Assembly: GCF_019218745.1 (NCBI RefSeq)
Contig: NZ_JAHUXA010000006.1
Span: 1 to 64,000 of the forward strand
From: Enterobacter sp. ENT03
GTDB taxonomy: Bacteria > Pseudomonadota > Gammaproteobacteria > Enterobacterales > Enterobacteriaceae
DNA: 64,000 bases
Direction: 5' to 3'
The translations under genes and the position numbers were made by a program. Below are positions 44,654-52,113 of this stretch, piece after piece; position 1 is the stretch's first letter; each line of letters begins with the position of its first letter. The notes beneath the pieces were generated by a model. That model worked only from the letters and a program-made list of their open reading frames with translations, was not told the origin of the DNA and did not search any database.

Positions 44654-46154
44654 TGATGACCTCGACCACTTCTGCAATCTCCGCTTCGGTACAGCGATGG
44701 GGGTTAAACTCGGCGACCAGTTCACCACGGCGCATCACCAGCACGCGATGGCTGTTGTAATAGGCTTCCGGGATCTCATCGCAAATCATCAGCACCGCCA
44801 TACCCTGTTCCGCCAGATCGCGGGCAATCTGATAGATGCCCTCTTTATTGGCGATATCCACGCCGACGGTGGGGGAGTCGAGGATGAGGATGCGCGGCCC
44901 GGTCGCCACCCATTTGGCGATGGCGATGCGCTGCGCATTGCCGCCGGAGAGGGTTTTCACCGGCAGATGGGGATCGGAGACTTTGATGTTCAGATCGCGG
45001 ATCAGATCGCTCACCAGCTTCTGCGCCTTCGTGTGATCGAGCAGGCCGCTGCGGGTATGCAGTTTGTCGAAGACGGTGACGATGGTGTTGTCGTAGATCG
45101 ACTGCTCCATGATCAGCCCCTGCGTCAGGCGATCTTCCGACACATAACCAATGCCGTATCTGATGGCGTCGTGATTGCTACGCAGGCGCACCGGCTGACC
45201 ATTAATAAGCATTTCGCCGCTTTCCGGCTGCGTCATGCCAAACAGACTCAGGCACAGCTCGGTACGTCCCGCGCCCAGCAGGCCGACAACAGAGACAATC
45301 TCACCGCTGCGTAACGACAGATTGATGTTGCGGTATTTCCCTTTGCGACTCAGGTTGCGCAGTTCCAGCATCGGCGGCTGATCGGCGGGCGGTTTTTCCG
45401 GCAGCGGGCTGTAGTGAAAACGCTGCCCGGTCATCAGGAACGCCAGCTCGTGGCTGTTCAGCTCCTGCGCGGGCCAGGTGCCGACCAGCTTGCCGTCGCG
45501 CATCACGCTGATCCGGTCCGCTACTTCCATTACTTCGTCCAGACGGTGACTGACGAACACCACGCAGATGCCCGCCGCTTTCAGTTCGTTTACCACCCGC
45601 AGCAGGCCGTTCACCTCCTGGCGGGTCAGCGAGGCGGTGGGTTCATCCATGATCACCAGCCGGGCATCGGCGGCGATGGCGCGACAGATCGCCACCAGCT
45701 GGCGGTCTGCAATAGAGAGTTTTTCGACTTTTTTATCCGGATCGATGGTCACGCCAATGCGTTTCATGGCGGCCAGCGCCTGGGCTTTCATCGCCCCGCG
45801 GCGGACCCAAATATCGCCCCCAGGCAGGTAGCGGTTAACGGCAATGTTTTCCGCCACGCTAAAGTTGGGAAACAGCGACAGATCCTGGTAAATCACTTGA
45901 ATGCCGTAATGGGCGGAGAGCTGCGGCGTCAGCTGATGGAACAGCTTGCCGTCGAGCATAATCTGCGCCCCTTTTTCCGGGTGATAGACACCGGAAATCA
46001 CTTTAATGATGGTGCTTTTTCCGCAGCCGTTCTGCCCTGCCAGACAGTGAACTTCGCCTTTTTTCAGCGTCAGGTTCACGTTATCCAGCGCCAGCACGCC
46101 CGGGAATTGCTTGCTGATATTCTCAAGTGTGATAAATGCGGCGGTGTCTGCCAT
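44646..46154 (-). CDS. Sugar ABC transporter ATP-binding protein (double ABC domain)
   Basis: A 502-residue cytoplasmic ATPase with two fused ABC domains, as in RbsA, MglA and LsrA. The first domain has Walker A GQNGCGKST (about 40-48), a Q-loop in VIYQDLSLF, a signature-like LSIADRQ and Walker B LVIMDEPTA. The second has a degenerate Walker A GLLGAGRTE, a proper signature LSGGNAQR and an altered Walker B (LILDSPTVGVD, with Ser for the usual Glu), so it probably does not hydrolyse ATP well. The ATG at 46154 follows AGGAG; an in-frame TTG two codons before is less likely. Hairpins separate it from the binding-protein gene. Confidence 0.92.
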   Translation of the reverse strand: MADTAAFITLENISKQFPGVLALDNVNLTLKKGEVHCLAGQNGCGKSTIIKVISGVYHPEKGAQIMLDGKLFHQLTPQLSAHYGIQVIYQDLSLFPNFSVAENIAVNRYLPGGDIWVRRGAMKAQALAAMKRIGVTIDPDKKVEKLSIADRQLVAICRAIAADARLVIMDEPTASLTRQEVNGLLRVVNELKAAGICVVFVSHRLDEVMEVADRISVMRDGKLVGTWPAQELNSHELAFLMTGQRFHYSPLPEKPPADQPPMLELRNLSRKGKYRNINLSLRSGEIVSVVGLLGAGRTELCLSLFGMTQPESGEMLINGQPVRLRSNHDAIRYGIGYVSEDRLTQGLIMEQSIYDNTIVTVFDKLHTRSGLLDHTKAQKLVSDLIRDLNIKVSDPHLPVKTLSGGNAQRIAIAKWVATGPRILILDSPTVGVDIANKEGIYQIARDLAEQGMAVLMICDEIPEAYYNSHRVLVMRRGELVAEFNPHRCTEAEIAEVVEVINE

Positions 46155-46170
46155 GGGCAATACTCCTGCA

Positions 46171-46188
46171 AGCGCCCTTGCGGGCGCT
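46171..46188 (-). other. Intergenic hairpin before the ABC ATPase gene
   Basis: A perfect 7-bp stem (AGCGCCC / GGGCGCT) with a 4-nt loop, in the 105-bp gap between the binding-protein and ATPase genes. No T run follows. Confidence 0.7.
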
Positions 46189-46221
46189 GCGTGTGTGTCA
46201 TTATGGTTATGGTTTACCGGT

Positions 46222-46246
46222 TACCCGGCATTCGGTTTCCCGGGTA
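46222..46246 (-). other. Intergenic hairpin after the binding-protein gene
   Basis: A 7-bp stem (TACCCGG / CCGGGTA) lies 13 bp after the binding-protein stop. Such structures commonly protect the upstream binding-protein mRNA and reduce transcription into the rest of the operon. Confidence 0.6.
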
Positions 46247-46259
46247 GGGGCGGAGAGCC

Positions 46260-47243
46260 TCAGAAACCGAGTGATTGCGCGTTATCTTTGGTGACTTCGA
46301 GGATCTTGTTAAAGCGGATCACTTTCTTTTCCATGTCCACGTCAGCTTTGCCTAAACCGTCGATGGTCAGGTCCGGCGTCACTTCCTTGCCTTGTAACAG
46401 CTGATCGGCAACGGTGACCAGCGCATAACCGGCGTCTTTCGGATCCCACAGCAGCGCCTTTTTAATATCGCCACGCATCAGGTACGGTGCGGCCTGGGCT
46501 GGCATGGCAATACCCACAACGGCCATTTTATCTTTGGCGCGTTTTTTCTGTACCGCCTGACCAGCACCAATAGGGCCGAGGGAGCCGAAGCCGATGATGC
46601 CTTTCATCTGCGGATAGGTTTTCATCAGATCAAGGGTGGTGGAGTAGGATTTATCAATGCTCTCCGCCACCGGCAGACGGGAGGTCACTTCAAACATCTC
46701 CGGGTATTTTTCTTTCTGATACTTAATGGCGTAATCGGCCCAGGCGTTATGCAGCGGCACCGTTAAAGAACCGACATAAATGGCGTAGCCGCCTTTGCCG
46801 CCCATATCTTTTGCCAGCTCATCGACGTTAGCCTGCGCGTATTTTTCGCTGTCGATGGTTTCAATATCCCACTGGCCGATCTGCTGATCCGGCGATTCGT
46901 GGGTCAGTACCACGATGCCTTTGTCGCGCGCTTTTTTCAGCACCGGCTCCAGCACCTTCGCATCGTTTGGCACCACGATAATGGCGTTAACGTTTTTGGC
47001 GATCAGATCTTCAATGACCTTCACCTGCTGAGCAGGATCGGGCGTGGAAGGTCCGGTCTGATAGGCGTTCACATTGAGTTTTTTAGCGGCGTCGTTCACG
47101 CCGGTTTCCATACGGTTAAACCAGGGAATGCCAGTGACTTTGGCCACCACGGCAATTTCATACTTTTCTGCCGCCACCACGTTAGCGGACAACATGCTGA
47201 CAGAAACCACGGCTGCACTGAGTAAGGCTAATTTGAATTTCAT
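46260..47243 (-). CDS. Periplasmic sugar-binding protein (LsrB/RhaS-like)
   Basis: A 327-residue binding protein of ABC class 2 (periplasmic binding protein type 1 fold). It starts MKFKLALLSAAVVSVSMLSA with probable cleavage near NVVAA before EKYEIAVV. Database entries of this type are often labelled autoinducer-2 binding protein because they resemble LsrB, but the ligand residues are not proven and the operon has no lsr genes. AAAGGT precedes the ATG at 47243; an upstream ATG 11 codons earlier is excluded. As first gene with hairpins after it, it should be made in excess. With a pentulose kinase in the operon, the ligand is probably a pentose, pentulose or pentitol. Confidence 0.9.
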   Translation of the reverse strand: MKFKLALLSAAVVSVSMLSANVVAAEKYEIAVVAKVTGIPWFNRMETGVNDAAKKLNVNAYQTGPSTPDPAQQVKVIEDLIAKNVNAIIVVPNDAKVLEPVLKKARDKGIVVLTHESPDQQIGQWDIETIDSEKYAQANVDELAKDMGGKGGYAIYVGSLTVPLHNAWADYAIKYQKEKYPEMFEVTSRLPVAESIDKSYSTTLDLMKTYPQMKGIIGFGSLGPIGAGQAVQKKRAKDKMAVVGIAMPAQAAPYLMRGDIKKALLWDPKDAGYALVTVADQLLQGKEVTPDLTIDGLGKADVDMEKKVIRFNKILEVTKDNAQSLGF

Positions 47244-47325
47244 AGTTTTACCTTTTGTAGGGTACGGGCATGTCACGCACAGAGGTTAGCAATGAAGGGA
47301 AGAGGGAATGAATCGCAGATTTTTT

Positions 47326-47347
47326 AAATGTGATGGCTGACCGTTTT
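47326..47347 (-). promoter_or_regulatory. Possible CRP site of the ABC-kinase operon
   Basis: The half AAATGTGA is a perfect CRP half-site at 47326-47333; the other half (ACCGTTTT) is poor. It lies about 90 bp upstream of the binding-protein gene. The whole 47244-47596 gap is AT-rich and otherwise shows no gene. Confidence 0.35.
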
Positions 47348-47596
47348 TGTTAATTTCTGGATCTAATTTAGTTAATGAATGGTTAAAAATGATAAGTGGT
47401 GTGACGAATTGTAGGGTTTTTATTGTTAAAAAGATTTGTTTTTGAAATATTAAATTAACAAATTTTTATCATTTGCAGCGGGTGGTGGGCTATTTTCTGG
47501 TTTTTCCGCGGCGGCGCGAGAAAGGATTTATCAGATTTGTGAGCTGAAACAATATCAGCACCCTTATCCAGTTCGGGGCGAAAGGCCGCGAAGTGA

Positions 47597-47623
47597 TAAA
47601 AGCCCACCGTGCGTGGGCTTTGT
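47597..47623 (-). terminator. Terminator after the small lipoprotein gene
   Basis: On the minus strand a 9-bp stem (AAAGCCCAC / GTGGGCTTT) with a 5-nt loop is followed by TTATC. It would end the GPH-GH36-porin-GH2-lipoprotein transcript. Confidence 0.8.
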
Positions 47624-47633
47624 GATTTCTGCT

Positions 47634-47804
47634 TTATTGATCGCGGATAATTGCCCCACACTTTTGTGATACGGCAAGCGTATCGCCGCTTTGTTGGGCC
47701 TGGCGGCACTCATCGGCGGGCGACAGCGGCGGCGCGGTAGGCACCGTCTGCGCTGAACAGGCGGATAATAAAAGCACCGCCACGACTATTTTCACCTTAT
47801 TCAT
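47634..47804 (-). CDS. Small lipoprotein of unknown function
   Basis: A 56-residue protein I do not recognise. It has a signal peptide with a clear lipobox (MNKVKIVVAVLLLSAC), so the mature product would be about 41 residues anchored by lipid. It has a Ser/Thr/Pro-rich linker and two further cysteines (DECRQAQQ and QKCGAI) that could form a disulfide. The start at 47804 is well supported by AGGAG 8 nt upstream; the open frame extends 23 codons more without a ribosome binding site. It lies 99 bp after GH2 on the same strand with its own terminator, so it may be the last gene of that operon. Confidence 0.75.
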   Translation of the reverse strand: MNKVKIVVAVLLLSACSAQTVPTAPPLSPADECRQAQQSGDTLAVSQKCGAIIRDQ

Positions 47805-47903
47805 TACTTCACTCCTGCATAAGCCTGGTACTTTCGGTTTTAACACTGTCGCCAGCATGGCCGGGTTAGCCACAGGTACAAGGATGATTTGTGCTAAAAA
47901 GTC

Positions 47904-50624
47904 TTAGCGGAACAACCCTGCTATCTCACTCACCGATAAGGTGTCCGTCGGATTAAAATCAGCGGAATCCATATACCGGTAAAGCGCCCCTCTGAACGAT
48001 TCGCAGGCCATTGTGCGCGAAAGGTCATTACTGTTCAGGCTACATACCAGGATCCGCCCGTTACCGGCCTGGGCTTCAAAAAGATGTGTCGCTTTTTGAT
48101 GATGAAAAAAATTGGGCGTCAATAATGTCAATGGCGTACCGCTTTTCAGGGCATCCATGTTCATCGCAAACCCGCTTTCCAGCAGCGTTTTCCACTCCAG
48201 GGTAGCGTGGCTTTCACAACAGAAATAGCGGCTAAAAAGCGGGTGCTGGTTATTGATGATCATCCCGCAGGGATCTTTACTGGCAAAGTGTACGGGACTC
48301 CAGAAAACGGGAAACCAGCTGCTGGCGACGGGATACCGGATCTGATCGGGCGCGGGCAGAAGCAGCACTTTTTCGCCGTTATTCAGGCAATCCTCAACAG
48401 TCGATGACCACTCGCGAAAGATCCTGATGGAAGAGGGCGGCAGGCAGGGTTCTTCTTTCCCGTAGACCCATATATCCCACTGGTTTTGATACGGTGTATC
48501 CAGCAGGCGGGCGTGAACCTGTAAAACATGCCGGCCTGTCAGCTGACGGAACGGCGTTGCCCGCAGGGACACGGGTTCCGCCAGTAATCCCACCGGGATT
48601 TCCGCAAGGTGAACGTCCTCGGTAAAAAGGCACTGTTGTTGTTGGTCAACTATTTCAATGCGTAGCGTCATCTTATTTAGCGGTGCGGCCCCGTAATGCG
48701 CGATTTGTATTTCGGCAATAAAGTCATCTTTATCGCTAAAAAAGAGGGTGGGCATCATCAGCAGGGGGACGGTTTCACAGCAGAAATGGCGAAATGCGTC
48801 GCCGGCGATAATGCCCTTGCTGACGTAAAACGCATCCAGTAGCCCGACGGTGGCGGTACTTTGCCCCGGAAAATCATGCAGGCTGAGAAGCTGTATTCCG
48901 GCCATATTAGGGGTGCGAAGTGCGGCTTCGATTTCCATTTTATACAAATAAAGCGCCAGCTTTCCCGAGGCGTGAATAAAACTCTCAAGGTACGGCAGCA
49001 GATTTTTTTGCCGGAGATCGTCGCGAATGCGCTCCAGATTCACCGGTTTTAAACAGCCGGTATAGCGCGGGATCTCCGCCACATTGGGGTACACGACATA
49101 CTGTCCCACTTCATGCGAGATCACCGGAATAGTCTGCGCGTTGACCCCGGTTGAAAAATTGAGCGTGGTGGTTTCTGCCAGCCGATCGAGAAAATACTGC
49201 CCGCGAAGGCCATTTCCCGCCGACGATTGCGCAATAAAAATATCGTCTTCATCCGTCGCCTGACGATCCCAGTTGCTGGTTAAGGTATATAAAATCTGCG
49301 GCTGAATAGCTTTTAAGCGGCGAATAATGTCACGCAGTAAATCAAAATCACCATTCAGTTCGTTGCCGTTGCTGAAAATGCAAAACGAAGGGTGGATAGA
49401 CCAGGTGCGGATAATGCGTTCTGCTTCTTCAGGCAGCCAGCGATAATGTTCCGGATATTTGCCGACCGGCAAGTCCATCCAGTCATCCATCCATACCGGC
49501 CCTTCAATTTGCAGATAGAGCCCTTCACGGTCGGCGCAGACGAAGGCCGCTTCCGGTGGGCACCAGGAGTGGAAGCGAACGTGATTCAGTCCATACGCTT
49601 TGAGCTGTCTGAACACGGCCGACCACGCCGCTTCCGTGGTCGGCGGATAGCCGGTGAGAGGGTAGATACAGCAGTCGATATTCCCGCGCAGGAAGCGCTG
49701 AACGCCGTTGATTTTTAATATATTGCCGCATGTGCCGATCTGGCGAAAACCGGTGATCTTCTCCACGCGGGCCACCGGGGACGCCGGGCCTTGCTCCAGG
49801 TTGCGTATTTCCACCGCCAGTTGATAGCGCTGCGGCGTAAACTCATCCCACAACCCGACAGCTTCGGCGAGCGAAAAGGCGACGGTGATGTCGGGCTGCT
49901 CTGTGGTCACCTCCAGCCTGCGGTTCTCCTGCTGAACGGTGTGACCATCAAGCGTGCTGATCGTCACCGTCAGCGCGAGGTGCTGCCAGTCGGCAATGAC
50001 GGGTTCACGGGCCAGGGTGAGTGTCACCTGGCGACTGTGGCTATCCATAGTGAGCAGCAGATCGTTGAGGTGATAACGCTCCCGGATTTGCAACTCGACC
50101 TTGCCGATCATGCCGTTCCAGATAGTTTGCGTCTGGTCAGTACGGGCGCTGGGTTGGTTGCCAATGTTTTGTTTATCGCGATTATCGATTCTGATGCTGA
50201 GCTGATGCGTTTTACCGGCACTCACCAGGCAAGTGAGATCACACTGGTGCGGGGTGGACAGGCTGTCCTGACGGCTGACGGCCACCCCGTCGATCCACAC
50301 CTGTGTTTCGCCCATCACGCGTTCAAGGAAAAGGAAAATGTGGCGATCCGGCGGGATGTCGGCTAAATGAAACTCGGTTTGATACCAGACCGCCCCCTGA
50401 TACTGGTATTCCGTTCGCAGGCACTGAACGGCTTCTTTGGTCAGACCGGGTTCGAGGATCAGCCGTTCGCCCAGCCGGTGCTCTGCACAGGTGCCGGGTA
50501 TCTGAAAACCCGACTGTGACAAACGGCGGTTAAACCATTCTTCGGGCGTACCCACGTCATCCGGATCGCGTTCAAAACGCCATTCCCCATGCAGATTGAT
50601 CACGTCTGAATCTTGCTGTTGCAT
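47904..50624 (-). CDS. Glycoside hydrolase family 2 protein
   Basis: A 906-residue beta-glycosidase-type enzyme. Domain order is that of GH2: an N-terminal jelly-roll sugar-binding domain (about 10-185, WYQTEFHLADIPPDRHIFLF and WIDGVAVS), an immunoglobulin-like domain (about 190-310), and a TIM barrel from about 315. The acid/base Glu is probably that of FSNGNELNGD, and the nucleophile that of VISHEVGQYVVYP. The extra C-terminal part (about 640-906) has beta-rich sequence. There is no signal peptide, so it acts in the cytoplasm. The exact sugar (galactoside, mannoside, glucuronide or other) cannot be read from the motifs. AAGGAGAGG precedes the ATG at 50624. It follows the porin by 10 bp. Confidence 0.88.
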   Translation of the reverse strand: MQQQDSDVINLHGEWRFERDPDDVGTPEEWFNRRLSQSGFQIPGTCAEHRLGERLILEPGLTKEAVQCLRTEYQYQGAVWYQTEFHLADIPPDRHIFLFLERVMGETQVWIDGVAVSRQDSLSTPHQCDLTCLVSAGKTHQLSIRIDNRDKQNIGNQPSARTDQTQTIWNGMIGKVELQIRERYHLNDLLLTMDSHSRQVTLTLAREPVIADWQHLALTVTISTLDGHTVQQENRRLEVTTEQPDITVAFSLAEAVGLWDEFTPQRYQLAVEIRNLEQGPASPVARVEKITGFRQIGTCGNILKINGVQRFLRGNIDCCIYPLTGYPPTTEAAWSAVFRQLKAYGLNHVRFHSWCPPEAAFVCADREGLYLQIEGPVWMDDWMDLPVGKYPEHYRWLPEEAERIIRTWSIHPSFCIFSNGNELNGDFDLLRDIIRRLKAIQPQILYTLTSNWDRQATDEDDIFIAQSSAGNGLRGQYFLDRLAETTTLNFSTGVNAQTIPVISHEVGQYVVYPNVAEIPRYTGCLKPVNLERIRDDLRQKNLLPYLESFIHASGKLALYLYKMEIEAALRTPNMAGIQLLSLHDFPGQSTATVGLLDAFYVSKGIIAGDAFRHFCCETVPLLMMPTLFFSDKDDFIAEIQIAHYGAAPLNKMTLRIEIVDQQQQCLFTEDVHLAEIPVGLLAEPVSLRATPFRQLTGRHVLQVHARLLDTPYQNQWDIWVYGKEEPCLPPSSIRIFREWSSTVEDCLNNGEKVLLLPAPDQIRYPVASSWFPVFWSPVHFASKDPCGMIINNQHPLFSRYFCCESHATLEWKTLLESGFAMNMDALKSGTPLTLLTPNFFHHQKATHLFEAQAGNGRILVCSLNSNDLSRTMACESFRGALYRYMDSADFNPTDTLSVSEIAGLFR

Positions 50625-50634
50625 AGCCTCTCCT

Positions 50635-52053
50635 TTAAAAAATAGTGAACGGCGCAATCACGTTAAATTTGATGTCGATTTCGTCCTGAAACATGTTGTT
50701 GTAGCCGCCGCTGTAATTTGGATTCTTGCCGTGGTTGTCGTAGTTGATGTAGTGGAGGTTAAACAGCGTGCCTTTCAGACGCCCGGTCTGAACGGTGTGC
50801 GCGACGTTGAGCGTCCAGGCGGATTCATCAATACGCTGCCCCTGATCGGCGAGTTCGCCGTTAACAGTACAGCTGGTGCAGGGTTTGGCATTCCAGCCAT
50901 AGGCGTAGCCCGCGCCCACCGCCCAGCCGGGCAGATCGTAGTTCTTCAGATCGTAAGTGACGGCGGCGAAGGCTGACGTCTCGCCATTGGCGTCAAAGTC
51001 AGAGGCCGCATCCCACCAGATGTCCAGGCGACCGTTAGAGCTGGCGTAGGCGGGAGTAATACGTTGCAGAAAGAATCCCTGATTACCTTCCGCTTTGACG
51101 GTTTGCGCCTCCAGGCGAAAGTCGAGCGTATCAACGGTGTAGCCCAGCGTAATGCCCTGGAGCCAGGCCAGCCCGTCATATTCGTCATTGATGGCGCCAT
51201 AGGCACCGGGCGTGCTGCCGCCGACTTTATCTTTTGCGCCATAGAACTGATAACTGGCGCGCAGTAAATTTCCGGCTACCGGGAAGCTATAAGAGACTTT
51301 GCTGAAATACTGATCCATAAAACCCTCGGCCTGCGCCCAGGACGCTTCCAGTATCAGGCTATTTTTAAAGTCGTATTTCACCCCCAGCGCCTGGACATAA
51401 TCGATTTTGGTTTTATTATCGGCGGCGCGGAATTCATACATTTCGGTATACCACGGCGCTTTATATTTATCGGACCATAAATAAGAACCGGATAAAACAC
51501 CATATTGACCAAAATCCCATGCGCCCCCGGCTTCGCTACCCTGATACGCGCCGGGAACAAATCCCCAGTGCACGGCTAATAATGTTTGCCCGGAGGGTTG
51601 AATATAACCGGAGCGCATCCAGTAATTATCGTATTTCATTTTCAGCGCGGCTTTGTACAGGTTGAAGCCGCCTTTGTCGCCAGACCAGTCCTCCCCCCAG
51701 CGCTGGTTGGCAGAACTGAGGCTGATTTCATTGGGATGCGCGGCATTGCCGGTAGCGAGGTTTTCGGCGGCAAATCCTGCCACATCGAAACCGATAATAT
51801 CTGCGGCATAACCCGAGACGAAATCGAGGTTAATATTGGCGGTGCCATGATGCAGATCTTCGACATAATCACCGTATGTCGGGCTGCCTGGCGTCATATC
51901 CCGCTTATCGCGATAACGTTGAGAATAATAGATGCCGCCGGTTAAGTGTGAGTCATCCCAAAATCCGGCGGCCTGGGCGGGGGAAATAAAAAAGGGTGAA
52001 ACAAAGGTCAAAGCGATAAGGCTTAATAGCGCCCATTGATTATTTTCGGACAT
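50635..52053 (-). CDS. OprD/ChiP-family outer-membrane porin
   Basis: A 472-residue outer-membrane channel, closely similar in length and sequence to the chitoporin ChiP (YbfM). It has a signal peptide (cleavage after SPAQA before AGFWDD), many alternating beta strands, family blocks such as HLTGGIYYSQRYRDK, SGYAADIIGFD and YASSNGRLDIWWD, and a C-terminal strand ending in Phe (NVIAPFTIF), needed for outer-membrane insertion. Two cysteines in CTSCTVNG may form a loop disulfide. Its place among glycosidase and symporter genes suggests it passes the same oligosaccharide, which may be larger than general porins allow. It need not be chitin-related. Confidence 0.9.
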   Translation of the reverse strand: MSENNQWALLSLIALTFVSPFFISPAQAAGFWDDSHLTGGIYYSQRYRDKRDMTPGSPTYGDYVEDLHHGTANINLDFVSGYAADIIGFDVAGFAAENLATGNAAHPNEISLSSANQRWGEDWSGDKGGFNLYKAALKMKYDNYWMRSGYIQPSGQTLLAVHWGFVPGAYQGSEAGGAWDFGQYGVLSGSYLWSDKYKAPWYTEMYEFRAADNKTKIDYVQALGVKYDFKNSLILEASWAQAEGFMDQYFSKVSYSFPVAGNLLRASYQFYGAKDKVGGSTPGAYGAINDEYDGLAWLQGITLGYTVDTLDFRLEAQTVKAEGNQGFFLQRITPAYASSNGRLDIWWDAASDFDANGETSAFAAVTYDLKNYDLPGWAVGAGYAYGWNAKPCTSCTVNGELADQGQRIDESAWTLNVAHTVQTGRLKGTLFNLHYINYDNHGKNPNYSGGYNNMFQDEIDIKFNVIAPFTIF

Positions 52054-52092
52054 AAGAAAATCCTTCTTCAGTACGAATGAATAACAGGGAGT

Positions 52093-52109
52093 GGGGGCAA
52101 GAAGCCCCC
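52093..52109 (-). other. Intergenic hairpin between GH36 and porin genes
   Basis: A 6-bp GC stem (GGGGGC / GCCCCC) with a 5-nt loop lies in the 60-bp gap. Without a T run it is more likely a stability or processing element than a terminator. Confidence 0.55.
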
Positions 52110-52113
52110 TAAA

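Noticed and set aside
41055-47243. An lsr-type autoinducer-2 system
   Set aside because: The kinase does not resemble LsrK and there are no lsrR, lsrF or lsrG genes; only the importer class is shared.
50635-52053. True chitoporin chiP with chitin genes
   Set aside because: The protein is ChiP-like but its neighbours are an alpha-galactosidase, a GH2 enzyme and a GPH symporter, not chitin or chitobiose genes, so no gene symbol is assigned.
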